Positions 11,330 through 24,514 are shown, counted from the stretch's first letter. The stretch is DNA of 64,000 bases from Gordionus sp. m RMFG-2023 (GCF_954871325.1 NC_088775.1:60613561-60677560); one strand, 5' to 3'. Translations and numbers: made by a program. The notes: generated by a model from the letters alone, not told the origin.

Positions 11330-14300
11330 TCTGCTTAATTTTCTTTAAATTTTTATTTATAAGTAAATTATAATTTTGATATTTATTTTTTTTACATGTA
11401 TTATGTAAAACGACTCCATTCGAATCGATTTTTATATGTCTGGTAAATTACTAAATTTTGGGTTACTGATTAATGTGAACAAAAATTATAATAAGAATAT
11501 TTATGTAGAAGCTAAGAATGGTTGGATTTTAGACTTAATTTGGGGGAAATTTTGATAACATGAAATTAATAAGCCGACTCAGGAGTTGGCTCAAGCCGTT
11601 GGTTCAAGCTGGCAAGGAGTTGGCTCAAGTCAGCTCAAGAATTGGCTCAAGCTGACTTTTTAGTCGAAATTTATTTATTTGTGATTAGTGTTTTCAAAAT
11701 GCTTAGCCAAGTCGCCTTAGCCCTAAACTCAGCCAGTTTTTGAGTCGTAGAATTGAGTCAGGTCATTGAGACATATGAGTCGGCTGGCTCAGAATTTGGC
11801 TCAAGCCAGCTCAGGAGTTAGCTTGAATTCAATTTAGAGCCGAAATTTATATATGATTGACACATCTTAAGAATATAATTATGTAATTATTGTTCTACCA
11901 TGCATTTATTATTTATTTATTTTTAGTAAAATAATTTATTTTATTTATATTTTATCTTAATATTTTTATTTATTTTATGAAATGAAATATGATTATATTA
12001 TGAAAATGGATTTATTTCTGTTTTTTTAATAAAAAAATGATATGCTATATTGTAATATTTTTTATGTTACAATTTAGTGATTTTCAGGCCCAAAACTTTA
12101 AGCAAAAAATATTTTTTGAAGTTCAAAAAGATTTTTGAACATATTTTTTTTTTTAAATATTTATATTAAACTTTTTTATGTTATTTTATTTGATCTTTTT
12201 AAGGATAATATTTTGTCATATTCGTCATTTTTTAACATTTTTGACACAAATGGCTAAAAATTAAATTTATATTGTAAAGATGTTAAATTATAAATTCAAT
12301 GAAGATGTTCCTTGGAAAAATGACAATTATCATATGGGCAAAACTATGTATTTTTAACATGTTAAGTTAAAATTTCATTTAAGATACCATATAAAAGTGA
12401 CAATTGTCATAATAGTTATTTTTAAAGTTTTTTTGACCCAAATGTGCAAAATTATAGATTATAAAAATGATAAATTAAAATTTCATGAAGATGTAGCACA
12501 GAAAAGTGACAATTGTCATAATCGTTATTTTTAAAGTTTTTTGACGCAAATGTGCAAAATTATAGATTATAAAAATGATAAATTAAAATTTCATGAAGAT
12601 GTAGCATAGAAAAGTGACAATTGTCATAATCGTTATTTTTAAAGTTTTTTGAATTTTTTTGCAAATGGGTAAAAATATAGATTGTAAACATGTTAAATTA
12701 AAATTTTATGCACCATAGAAAAGTGACAATTGTCATAATCGTTATTTTTGAAGATTTTATATTTATTTGACGTAAATGTGCTAAAATAAGTATTGCTAAC
12801 ATGCTTAAAAACGTCAGTGAAGAAGTACCCTAGATAAGTGACAATTGTCATAATCGTTATTTTTTAAGTTTTCCAATTTTTTTGAAGGGGTAAAAATATA
12901 GATTATAAACATGTTAAATAAAAACATGAAGATATATCATAGAAGTGACAATTGTCAATCGTTATTTTTAAATTTTGTGAATTTTTTGACGCAAATGGGC
13001 AAAATTATAGATTGTTAACATGTTAAGATAAAATTTCAGTGAAGATGTACCATAGATAAGTGACATTTGTTATAATCGTTATTTTTAAAATTTTTTGACG
13101 CAAATGGGTAATATAATAGATTGTAAGCATTTTAAATTAAAGGCTCATGTGTTTATTTATAACTACAAATAAATATATTAAAAAAACTACTATTCCGCCG
13201 GCACGAGCCTTATTTTTTAAAAATATTTTAGGTTCTGGCCTTATATTTTCTATACAGTTTATGACCGTGCCGAACTTAAATTTTTAATTATCATTACATT
13301 TTGTTATTGATATATTAAACTTGTAGAAACAAGGCGTTAATATTCTTTTACTGCATAATATTTTTTAAAGCTTCTAAATGAATAAGGAATTCACTGCAGA
13401 ATCCTAGTATATATAATTTTGTTTATTAAAGACCATTTAGTTAAAATATCTATTTTATATCAACTTATTTAAAAAATTTAAATAAAGACGCATTTTTTTT
13501 ACTAAATATAATCTTTATTTATGAAATAACATACACTTTATATTATATAATATATACATGAAATATGCTGAAATATTATACATTTCCACAATCTTCCTTT
13601 AAATAAAAAATAAGCATTGTTTGAGAGTTGTAGACGACATTCTATTTTGTATTTTTTGTAAGGGTATCGGCAGCTCTGAAAAATAATCTTTAGCTGGCAA
13701 CCTATGTTGTTTTTTGATCTAAATAATCTTTAACATGTTTACAATTTATATTTTTACCTGTTTGCGTCAAAAAACTTAAAAATAACGATTATGATAATTT
13801 TCACTTATCTATGGTACATCTTCACTAAATTTTTAATTTAACATATTTACAATGTATATTTTTACCCATTTGCGTCAAGAAACTTTAAAAATAACGATTA
13901 TGAAAATTGTCACTTTTTTATGGTACATCTTCATGAAATTTTAATTTAACATGTTTACAATCTATATTTTTACCCCTTTGTGTCAAAAAAAATCAAAAAC
14001 TTTAAAAAACGATTATCACAATTGTCACTTATCTAGGGAACATCTTCACTGAAGTTTTATTTAAACATGTTAGCAATACTTATTTTAGCTCATTTACGTC
14101 AAAAACTTAAAAAATAACGAATATGACAATTGTCACATTAAAATATTATCCTTAAGAAGATCATATAAAATAACATAAAAAAGTTTAATATAAATATTTT
14201 AAAACAAATTATTTAGAAAAAATCATTTCTTTTAATATACTTAAAAAATAGATAATTTTACAAAAAGGATAGGATTTAAAAAAACTATTAAAGATTTCAA

Positions 14301-15125
14301 CTAATATATTGTTTATTTATAATAGAATACACAAAAGAATTCCTTAAAAAAGATTTATTTACGAAGATTTCAAATTCTTATCAACAAAATATGTTCAAAA
14401 ATCTTTTGAAACTTGAAAAAATATTTTGGGCGTGAAAATCACTAATAAATTGTAACATAAATAATATTACAATACTGCATATCATTTTTTTTATTAAAAA
14501 AACATAAATTCCATTTTCATATTATAATCCTTTTTCATTTCATTTCATAATATAATAATATAAATAAAAATTAATTTACTAAAAATAAATAAATAATAAT
14601 TAATGTTCAGCAGAACAATAATTACATAATTATATTCTTAAGGTGTGTCAATCATATATAAATAAATTTCGGCTCTAAATTGAATTCAAGCTAACTCGTG
14701 AGCTGGCTTGAGCCGGACTCAACTGGCTAATAGGATTAAGCCACTTGGCTCAGCAGTTTAACAACACTAATCACAAATAAATAAATTTCGGCTCAAAAGT
14801 CAGCTTGAACTAATTCCTGAGCCTGCTTGAGCCAACTCCTGAACTGGCTTATTAATTTCATGTTATTCCATCAATTTAAGTCTAAAATCCCTGAAGCAGA
14901 ATTTGGGTCCAGGACCATTCTTAGTTTCGTCATAAATATTCTTATTATAATTTTTGTTCAAATTAATCAGTAACCTAAAATTTAGCAGTTTGCCAGACAT
15001 TTGAGTTAGCCGTTTATAAAAATTGACTCGAATGGATTTGTTTTACATAATACATGTAAAAAATAAATATCAAAAAGTTATAAATTATAAATAAATAAAA
15101 AATCTAAAAAAATTGATTAATTTTA
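11330..15125. mobile_element. Foldback element 1 with palindrome arrays
   Basis: A long inverted repeat. The left arm (11330-12240) faces the right arm (14140-15125), for example ttttacatgtattatgtaaaa at 11390 against its complement at 15050. The arms hold facing copies of 'gagttggctcaagcc' type text (11570-11850; 14680-14850). Inside the arms lie tandem arrays: seven units of about 107-115 bp at 12397-13135 and about four inverted units at 13740-14136. Each unit centres on TGACAATTGTCA, a perfect 12-bp palindrome, followed by 'taatcgttattttta'. The loop (13140-13740) has no coding frame. No transposase is visible, so it is non-autonomous. The right arm carries an extra segment of about 140 bp. 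The outer ends are not exactly defined. Confidence 0.7.
12397..13135 (+). repeat. Tandem array, ~110-bp units with 12-bp palindrome
   Basis: GTGACAATTGTCAT starts at about 12397, 12506, 12614, 12723, 12838, 12945 and (degenerate) 13060. Spacings are 109, 108, 109, 115, 107 and 115 bp. Between the palindromes the units share 'gacgcaaatg(t/g)gcaaaa', 'attaaaatttcatgaagatg' and similar text. The inverted counterpart is at 13740-14136. Confidence 0.85.
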
Positions 15126-16601
15126 AAAAAATTTAGTTCAGATTTAATCAGACATTTTTAAAAAAAGGGTCACAGGTATTTTTTTTAAAAATATTTTTGA
15201 TTGGGCTGAATTTAAAAAAAAAGATGAAATATTTTAATATAAGTTCATTTCATAATTTCCTCACACCATTTTTAAAACTTTTTATAATATTACTCTCCTT
15301 TTTTAGATTTTATTAAAAAAATAAATATTTTTAACACTAACAAAAGTATAAATTAATAAATACAAATATAAATCATTTTTTAAAATAATTTATATAATTA
15401 TTACCTAAACATATAGCATAATTATTGATAATATAAAAACGATTGAATTAATTAACCTTGATGAACATGGTCTTTCCAATAATACTGGAAGCAATATCAA
15501 CACGGTAACAAATTATGAAATGTCTGTTTCAATTATTGCAAAAGCTTATAAAATATAAAGGAAAAACAAGATTTCCTCGTTTCAATCATTATTAATAGGT
15601 TCCATTCACTTTAATATAAAGAGCTGCATTAAAATATTTAAACTAGATCATCAAATATTTTGTCAATAATATTAAAAATTTATTTTAAAGATAACCTGTT
15701 AAAAATTAAAAGTCTTTATAAATAATAATATATCGAATTTAAAACTGTTGCTTTTTGGACCAGTTTAGCTCAAGTTCTTCTTTAGGATAGCCCATTTTAT
15801 TGATGACAATTTTAAATAACATAGTACAATAAAAACGAATTATTCGAATAATACAAATAGTAAATTTTACTATAATACTAATTATTCGATAAGACTTCGA
15901 ATTGAAAAGAATGATAAGCATAGAATGGAAAATCCTATTAAGAAATCTTATTCACTGCTCATTTTGTCAGAACAATATTTCAATGCCCGTCCTTTATTAA
16001 AATATTTTTAACCAGCTCTCCCAATTTAGCCCATCCATTACAGACCTTTTAATATATATCTCGCATATCCAATAATATTATTGTTTTTGATTGCTATTAT
16101 AAAATAAGGAAAACTTTTACGAAAATAAGAATCTTATTTTAATTCTTGGAGTTTTTTAGTAGTTTCTAAGTGCATTTTTACTGTCCTGTATGGACAATAT
16201 TAAATCTTTTTTCCACTTGGATGTCCTGGCTAAACCGAAGCATCTAGCAGCCTTAAAATCTATCATTTTTTTATAATGATATTATATTATAGTTTATAAA
16301 AAATTAATTTATTATACATTTCCCCATAAAACTCTCATTTAGCAAGAATATTATTTTTTAGATTAAATTACAAATACAAATGAATAAAAATTTAGATTAA
16401 AAGATTTTTATTGTGCACATAAATTAAAATTAATAAATATATACTTCATTACTTTTTTTTTAAAAATAATAGAAAATTTTAGACATCTGAATAAATATAA
16501 ATAGAATAGAAAAATAATTCCCCTTCATTCTTGACAGGCTATCAGCTAGTAATTTATATTAGATATAAAAAAATATTTTTTAATTTTGTTATAATTAACA
16601 G
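15126..16601 (+). other. MLH1 last intron, 3' part
   Basis: No assigned element. A 50-codon plus-strand frame ends at about 15557 and a 60-codon minus-strand frame lies at 15739-15921; neither matches a family I know, and both sit in AT-rich intron DNA, so they are not called as genes. Confidence 0.4.
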
Positions 16602-16801
16602 AAGATAGCGTGAGAATTGTTTGTGAAAGGGTTCTCTACCCAGCCATGAAGAAGCATTTGATATTACCCTTAGAAAATATAGGTAAAAGCATCAATTTAA
16701 ATAATGATTCCAAACACCAAAACAATTCAAATACAACAGAATGTTTTTTAATTAAAATCGCCGATGTTAAGGATTTATACAAAATTTTTGAAAGATGCTA
16801 A
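16602..16801 (+). CDS. MLH1: MLH1 last exon
   Basis: Encodes DSVRIVCERVLYPAMKKHL, ILPLENIG, a polar insertion rich in Asn (LNNDSKHQNNSNTTE), then LIKIADVKDLYKIFERC and TAA at 16799-16801. The end is diagnostic: eukaryotic MLH1 closes with DLYKVFERC, and the terminal FERC helps form the metal site of the partner's endonuclease. The acceptor is aacAG at 16600-16601 with two leading bases (phase 1), which complete a codon with the single base left by the exon at 10662-10883. The preceding intron would be 5.7 kb. The tryptophan-rich stretch of human MLH1 before this point is absent, so a missed small exon is possible. Confidence 0.88.
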
Positions 16802-17115
16802 ATTGTAAAGTTTTTTTTAAAAAATATTCACTGCACGCACTTTATAAATGTATAAAGTTTTATAAATATAATTGATATTTTAAAATGAACCTCCATACTA
16901 TGACTTCCTCAATCTATTTTAACCAGGGATGTGACCCCGGAGAAATATTAACTGGGTTCGGTTCAAGGTAAAAAATTTAAGTGGGTTCGAGTTCGTTTCA
17001 GGGTAATATATTTGAACTCAAAATCAATAATTAAAAAAACTAATCAAAAATTTGATATAAAAAATAAAATTATTTTATTTATAGGCAAAATGAATACAAA
17101 GCATAATCATGTATC

Positions 17116-17507
17116 TTTCTAAATTTTCATACTTATTCTATATACAATTAATTTATACTTCTTACTCTAACACTTAAACAAATTTCTTACAATAATGACA
17201 CTTGAAACTTTTTCTAAGTTCATTTTTATTAATTTTGTATTATACCTAAAAATTAAGAAATCTTTATACATTAAAATTAAGAATTTGTTCTTTATAAAAA
17301 AAATAGAATATTAAGAATTTGTTTTTATGCATCAGAAAAAATAAATAGAGTATCAGAATTTGCGACGATGAAAATTATTACAAAAAAATAATGATTATCA
17401 TTTTGTTCTAATAACAATATTTTTTACCAATCATCAATATCTAATATTGTTAATTGACATTTTTGTATATATATATACAAATGTTTGTAAAATAAGCGAG
17501 GCGATGA
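17116..17507 (-). repeat. 3' LTR of the old Ty3/gypsy element
   Basis: Shares 'acacttaaacaaatttctta', 'caatattttttaccaatca' and the terminal 'aagcgaggcgatgaca' with 23221-23801. The adjoining inner sequence on the minus strand has a purine-rich 'aaaggggtgg', a plausible plus-strand primer tract. Confidence 0.8.
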
Positions 17508-18499
17508 CATGCCACCCCTTTATGGGTCAGAGGCATTCATCCCCCAAAAAAGAAAATTTATATAATATCTATTAACTATTTAAACAATAAAGACATTACA
17601 AAATATTTTAAATAATTAAACCGAGAGGGGTTTTCCTGATTACATTTATGTTCATGGTTAGGAGAAGTATCAATATTATGAGAATAATGGCTATGGTATT
17701 GTCATTCGGCGTTAATAATATTAGTGGAGCTATCATCAATAAAGTCAGATGAAAAGGTCAACGATCATATTATATTGTTCCCAAACTTTCGGGCTAAACG
17801 ATTATGCTCCATTGACGTTTTCGTTGGCTTGATCACTAGCTTGCAAAGACGCATCATACTGATAATGGGAATACATTTTTTTTAAACTATTACTATTTAT
17901 TTCAAGAATTAAGGAAATTTTATGTTGGCATTCTTTGCGATTAAAATTGATCAAAGGGATGAGAATGGTATGGTAGTATATATATCAGAACGACTTTCAT
18001 TTTACAATTTAATAAAATTTTTTATTTATTTTATGGATTTTTAATGCTGATAATCTGTGAAAAAAAAACTGCCAATTATTTAATTAATAATTTACAATTA
18101 ATAAATCTCCTGCGTAAAAATTTTGTAAAAAAATATAAAAAAAATAAAATTATTATAATTTCTCTGTTGGAGAATATACATAACCTATGCAAAGAAAAAG
18201 GGGGGAAAAAAATTTTTTTTAAACAAAAACTACTAACGCGGACATATGCATCACCATGTTTAATTATTCTTCCTCCCAAGAATTACTCAAATAATTAAAC
18301 ATTTAAGACGCAATCCTTTTTCCCTTTTTCTTTTGCGGTAAATCTCACAATTATAAAAAAAAATAAGTGTGGACCAAAAAAAATACAAAGGCAGGGAGGG
18401 GGGAAAAAATTTTCTTCCGATGGCATTCATTGTACCATTGTTATTGGTTAATTACCGACATTATCAATAAAAAAAAATCCTCTTTTTAAACAAATGTTA

Positions 18500-18695
18500 T
18501 TAAACTGGTCATTCCCGAATCAATGAACTCATCAATATATCACAAAGATATTCCATTCCAAATCAACAAACTTACCAACGTATCACAACGATACTTTATT
18601 TTTTAACAAATGATATGTACAGCCATAATACAAAAACGTCATTTTCCAATCATTAAAATCGTCAATATATCACAAAAACATTCTCCTTTCCCTTC
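18500..18695. repeat. Short tandem repeats in LTR element spacer
   Basis: Three imperfect copies of a roughly 65-80-bp unit with 'caatatatcacaaagatatt' between the 3' LTR and pol of the old Ty3/gypsy element. The rest of 17510-18770 is AT-rich spacer without a convincing frame. Confidence 0.5.
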
Positions 18696-21600
18696 TTTTT
18701 TTTCAGGTTTTTGTTTTTAAGTGATCATTATGCCACACCACAAGAACCCCCTTTTCTAAATTGATATAATTTAATTTCGACCCACATTCTGTATTATATT
18801 CCCCTTTTCCCATTTTTTATTCTTATTTACAAATAAACGCGTGCATACCTTTTGTCTCACCGGAAACTTTCTACTTACTTTTTCACCCGGTAATACAATA
18901 TCATTGCCCTTGGGTTTTAAAAAATCTAAGGGCCCTCGGGTTAATCTACCCAAAAACAATTCCATAGGAGTAACACCTTCTCGATTTCGAGAATTTAGAT
19001 AATATAATTAAGACATGTAAGCCTCATCTTTATGATTTCCAGCCTTTTTAATCCAATTTTTAACAATTGCTACTATCGCTTAGCTTGTCCATTCGAGCTG
19101 GGATGATAAGGTGGAGTAAGAATAAATGGGTCTGTAACTCAGCACATAACTGTTTAAACTCATCACTTATGAAGGCTGGACCTCCATCAGACACTATTGT
19201 ATTAGGTGAACCGAATCGGGCATATAATTCTTGTAATTTCTTAATTACAATTTTTGTGGTATAACCATTTATCTCTGCATATTCTATCTACTTTGAATAT
19301 GAATCCACCATCAAAAAGTATGGTTTTTTATTGAAATCGATGTGGAGACGTTCCCATGGCTTCTTTGATTTGGGCCACATTTGACCTACTTCTTTACGTG
19401 GCATAGATGCACAAGTATTATATGGAACACATTTTCTCCTAATTTTTTCAATATCACTACCCATACCAGGCCACCATACATATTCACGAGCTCAAGATTT
19501 CATTTTATCTCGATCCTGATGTCCGGCATGTAATAGATCCACAATTTTACTACGCAATTTATAAGGAATTACGACCATATTTCCCCACATAATACAATCA
19601 TCTTCCATGGACAATTCCTTTCTTATAAATTTTACAATTATTTTTCCACGGTTTTTTTTCCCGTTAAAAATAATTTTATTTGACTCGATTCTTTATCTTT
19701 TAAAGTATTGAATTTAAGGTCTTCCCAATATGTGGGACCATTTTAGCATTTGTGAAAGAGAACGCACTAATGCTGTCTCTTTATCCATTACTTTATCTTT
19801 ATTAGAGTCGAGATTTTCTTCACTCGATCCCAACCCAGTCAAAAAATTTTCTCTTCCTCGGCAATATCTAATTTCCACATTAAAACTTCCCACTAATAAC
19901 AACCAATGTTGTAATCGAGGAGATAACATTAATTCCCGATTATCTTTTTTGAATAAATGAATTAATGGTTTATGATCGGTATAAATTACAAATTTTTTCC
20001 GATTAAATATTCCCGACATTTGTTAAACCAAAAATGACTGCCAACAGTTCCTGTTCAATCACGGAATATCGCGTTTCTACTTCTCGGAAAACTCAAAAAA
20101 AATAATTAGTCTTTCCAAACCATCAATTAAATGCAATAATGCAACTCCAACACCCTTGTTAGATGCATCAACCGCTAATATTATTTCTAAATCATTGTCA
20201 AAACACACCAAAATAGGTTCTTTCCCGTTTCAAATGCAATTTGCTGTTTCCCTGCCCATTCAAAAGGAACTCCCTTTTGTAATAATTTATATAAAGGTAC
20301 GGCAATCCTTGAAAAATCATCCAAAAATCGATTGAACCTCCACTTTATTAGTTGGCGTCTACATATTCGATATATTTTTCATCCCATTAATTTGATGTCC
20401 CAAATAGACAACTTCTGTTACCCCAAGAACACTTTTCTCAGCTGGCCCTCAGATCTTATCACCAATTCTTTTGAAAACTTCTTCCAAACGGTGATTTTAT
20501 TGTTCCGGTGTTACGCCCGTAATTAACACGTCCATATAATAAAAAACTCCTTCTAGGCCATGGAAAACTGATGCCATAATACGCTGAAAAATGCCCTGAC
20601 ACACTTAATCCAAACGGTAACCTACAAAAGGCATTAGGAGTCGTTATCGTAAATAATTTATTAATTTACTCCTTTAACGGTAATTATAAATATGCAAAAG
20701 ATAAACTTAAAAATATTTGGCACCTTTTTAATTGGCCAAAATTTCTTAAATCCTAGGCTGGATATTTTATTTCCACAACTCCTGGATTTTTACACGAAAA
20801 TCAGCACACATCATCAATTTTACATTATATTTTTTACCGGAACTAATGGTGTATCACATTAACTTCACCAGAATAATTATGACATCTTTGATCCAACTCC
20901 TCTTCGATTTCCTTTTCCCATTCAAAAGAAACTCGTCGACTTGCTAAAAAAAATAGGCGAAAAACCTTCTTTAAGTTTAACATCTACTTGATAATCATTT
21001 AGACGTCCCAACTTTTCCTCAAAAATTATACCATATACCATGTTTCCTAACTAACATACGTGTAGCATTACTAACTTTATTTAATTCATTATTTTAAAAA
21101 TCAACAATTTGCTTTTCATTATTACAACGTTATTCTTAGAACTATCTGATTTACCAATTAATTCCTCAGAAATTTCACAAATACCAGAATGAAGGAGGGG
21201 GGGGGGGTGATTCACTTCCTCTCTTATCAAATCTGTTTTTTCTATTTCACGATTTTATTTTCGGATACTATCAGCCATAATTTTTTGTTTAGCCTTATTT
21301 AATGTAAAAATATTCCAATTAATATTAGGACCAAATTTGGTAATCCCATCCAATAATCGTTTCCACATTTTATTTTGACCACCAAATCAAGGAAAAATGT
21401 TATATCATCTAGAACCACTCCCAATTTGGGTTTACCCAAAACCGCAATTTCAGACCCATCAAATTGTCTGATACACAGACTCTTTTTCGAGTATACCCTC
21501 ATGCCAATATTTATAATAATTTTCTCTAGACATTATGTAAATGCTAGCCCCCATATCAAATAACATCTCAATATATATCTGATTAATCCTAATTTAACTT

Positions 21601-22501
21601 GAAGATACGGACTCGCTCATCCAATTTTTCAGTCATTAAAATCTCATAGGTTTTAATCGGCTGATCTATATTTATTCTATCTGAAATATCAATTTTATTA
21701 GAATCTACATTCGAGCCTAAATTCAACTCGGAATTTAGAGGCTTTTTAACAACATTGATATGTTTTTTTTTAAATACCCATAGGATATTTTTCCCATTTA
21801 AAATTATTAGTATCCCTTTTATTCGGATATTTGACAATACACATAATATTTTCCCCATTTAAAATTTTTATAACTCCTTTTATTCGAATTATAATGAAAA
21901 CTAATATTTTTTATTTCATCATCATGATAAAAAAAATTTCTATTAAAATCATTCCTTTCATGAGAATTATATCTCATTTTACTATTATTATATACTTTTT
22001 TACAATTTTGATCTCTCGGTATCTTAACTACTATATGATTACATCTGAGTGGATATTTCGGCACAATACCTGGCCACATGTCCCGATTTTATGCACTTAA
22101 AACAACCGAGAATCATAATCTTATTGTAAAACATCAAATCTATTTGTGTTAATACCCAAAATTTTTCTAAAACTAGCTAGTATTTTTCAATATCGATTTT
22201 CTTAACGGAAGACCACCGCGAAAATTTTGTTCTATAATCATACAAGTTTCAACCTTGTGTCCTTTATGACGACAGCCGTTACATATAATATTATTTAACA
22301 TATTCTTAGCGTCAAAATTTTTGCCAATTTTTCTGTCCCCTGGAAACTATTTTTTCCATCTGGACCATTTTTGCCACCTATCTAGCCTTTAACGCAATTA
22401 TTATATATATATCAATTAATTTATATACATCCTGATATAAAACTTTGATTATATCTTTCATTTCTCTAAATTCCTGTAGGATAACCAAGATCTCCCCACA
22501 T

Positions 22502-22673
22502 TAGTGTTGTTAAACTACCTAACTTTAGTCAACTATAAAATAGCGTAGCCATGTTTTTATTCAAAAATATTAGAATCAATCTTCAAGTTGAGACTTAACT
22601 TAGAAACTTAATTCTACTTTTTAGTCTAAAAGCTCGACTAAGTCACGATAGAGATGGTAATTTAACAACACTA
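22502..22673. repeat. hAT-like MITE, 172 bp
   Basis: Nearly perfect inverted ends: TAGTGTTGTTAAACTACC and, from the right, TAGTGTTGTTAAATTACC (17 of 18). It is flanked by ctccccacat (22492-22501) and ctccacacat (22674-22683), a 9-of-10 direct repeat. Inserted in the gag-side part of the old Ty3/gypsy element. Confidence 0.8.
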
Positions 22674-23220
22674 CTCCACACATTCCGGACGATCACACTA
22701 TTTATCCTTTACATTTAACCACTTCTGGTTAACCATTCTTGATTTCATTAAAACCACTTTTAAACTACTTTCTAAGTCCAATATTTATTTTAAACAATTA
22801 TCCGACACCAGAGTATCTTTCTTTAAATTACTATATACCTTTTTCACGAAATCGGTACATTTCCTTATCAAAAATTTCAATGTAATACATAGTAAATATA
22901 TTATTAACAATAATATTATCGTGACCAAGTGATTGTGTATATCCAATTCATTAGGGTTTTTATACAAAATTTTTTAACCAAGATCCTTATAGGTGTAAAT
23001 TTTATCAAAAAGATGAGGCTCATTATGCTGTTCAAAATACAGGCCCATTTCATATTACAAAATTCTACCACAATTTTTAATTATTTTTATAAAAAATTAA
23101 TTATCTTCAGAAATTTGCGTAGTTAAAATTTTCTAGAAATATATTTATATAAAAAAAATTTTTTTTCACCTTTTACAACCGAATTAATCAGAATTTTGAT
23201 CCACTAGTCACGAGCACCAC

Positions 23221-23801
23221 TTTTTAAGTTCTCACACTTTATTCTCTTTAAATTAATTTATACTTCTTACTCCAATACTTAAACAAATTTCTTACAATAA
23301 TGACACTTGAACCCTTTTCTTTATTAATTTTGTATAAAACTACCGAAAAAATTAAGAAATCTTTATACATTAAAATTAAGAATTTTCTCTAAAAATAGAT
23401 ATGATCATAAAAAATGAACAAATAAATTACTTCTTCTGATTTCAGGAATTCAAATAAAATGATAATCTCTAAAAATTGGTATCTGGCACTCCGATTTCAG
23501 TCAAGGAAAATGATAGTCTCTAAAAATAGATATGATCATAAAAAATCAACAAATAAATTACTTCTTCTGATTTCAGGAATTCAAATTTGGTATGAACTTC
23601 TGTTTATAAAAAAATCAACAAATAATAAATAAATAAATACGTACCGATGACATGACGTAGCGATGACGTAGTGAGGACATCGGAAAATTATAACAATATT
23701 TTTTCCTTTTTTTACCAATCAACAAATCTAATATTGTTGATTGACCTTTTATATATATATATATATATACAAATGTTTGTAAAATAAGCGAGGCGATGAC
23801 A
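23221..23801 (-). repeat. 5' LTR of the old Ty3/gypsy element, internally duplicated
   Basis: Counterpart of 17116-17507 but longer, because a block of about 70 bp (ctctaaaaatagatatgatc to ttcaggaattcaaat) occurs at 23390-23458 and again at 23517-23587. A TGG-starting stretch just inside the LTR (minus strand, about 23205-23220) is in the place of a primer-binding site; I could not assign its tRNA. Confidence 0.75.
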
Positions 23802-24514
23802 GTATCAATTTTAAAAATTTTATTTTGACGTATTAGCATAATATCTTCTAAGAGTTGTACTCATCCTCGATCTATGCGATGAAAGAATGAATTTCAAATG
23901 TGTAAACGATCTTTCAACACTAACCTATATTAAATATATATGAATATAGAAATCAAGGTGCAGTTTAATAGACTCCTAAAAATGCAAAATATTTTCCTTC
24001 TTATCCAATCTTTTAAAATTGCCAGATCCATTAATTTTCATTCCAATACTTTTCTCTGGAATCGTTGGCCCTCTTTTAAGTATTTTCTCCTGCCTTTCTT
24101 TAAGTGCATCAATTTCTTTAAATAATGCTGAATAGCTTCATCGGAACTATTATCAGATAAATGGGTGTTGTTATTGTTTTAATCCTACTCCATAAATTAG
24201 CAAAATGCTTTTTCTCACATATCTTATCATCACTAAGTAATATCTGTAATAAGGATCTATACTGTTTATATTTAAATAAATATTAACACTTCACTTAATC
24301 GAAAATTTGAAATTATTAATATTTGTATTTACAAAATTCGGTTCGGGTATTTTAAAAATTTTATAACAAATAAAGCCCAAATTTTTTTTTATAAATATCG
24401 AATAGAGCCAAAGACCTATACAATAAATGGACCTAAAGACTTACAATATAATATATAGGAAACCCTGGGTTTTATTCTCCCGATTTGGGTTTGGTTCGAA
24501 TCCCTGATTATAAC

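Larger units (their letters stand above)
17116..23801 (-). mobile_element. Ty3/gypsy element, old, degraded
   Basis: Flanked by a perfect 5-bp target duplication gtatc (17111-17115; 23802-23806), inside the hAT above. LTR copies lie at both ends and begin TGTCATCGCC when read on the minus strand. Pol relics between 18771 and 21500 show the integrase C-terminal region, a zinc-binding region, RNase H, reverse transcriptase and protease-side text in the usual order, close in sequence to the element at 51101-60059. Cys/His-rich gag text lies near 22050-22350. The LTRs have diverged and there are many breaks, so the insertion is old. A 172-bp MITE is inserted at 22502-22673. Confidence 0.85.
16924..24506. 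mobile_element. hAT element split by an LTR element
   Basis: The left end CAGGGATGTGACCCC and the right end (read inward) CAGGGATTCGAACC carry hAT-like CAGGG termini. They are flanked by attttaac (16916-16923) and attataac (24507-24514), 7 of 8 matching. Only about 190 bp on the left and 700 bp on the right belong to it; the rest is the Ty3/gypsy element below. No confident transposase block remains; a minus-strand stretch near 24040-24140 (ALKERQEKILKRGPTIPE) is open but unassigned. It starts 120 bp past the MLH1 stop. Confidence 0.65.

Noticed and set aside
12397-14136. CRISPR-like regularly spaced repeats
   Set aside because: The intervals between palindromes are similar to each other, about 95 bp long and part of the repeat; the host is eukaryotic and no cas gene is present.
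15739-15921. 60-codon minus-strand frame in the last MLH1 intron
   Set aside because: Isoleucine-rich, AT-driven, without homologous motif or splice context.
18044-18298. Overlapping plus and minus frames of 67-84 codons
   Set aside because: Low-complexity A/T and G runs in the spacer of the old Ty3/gypsy element.
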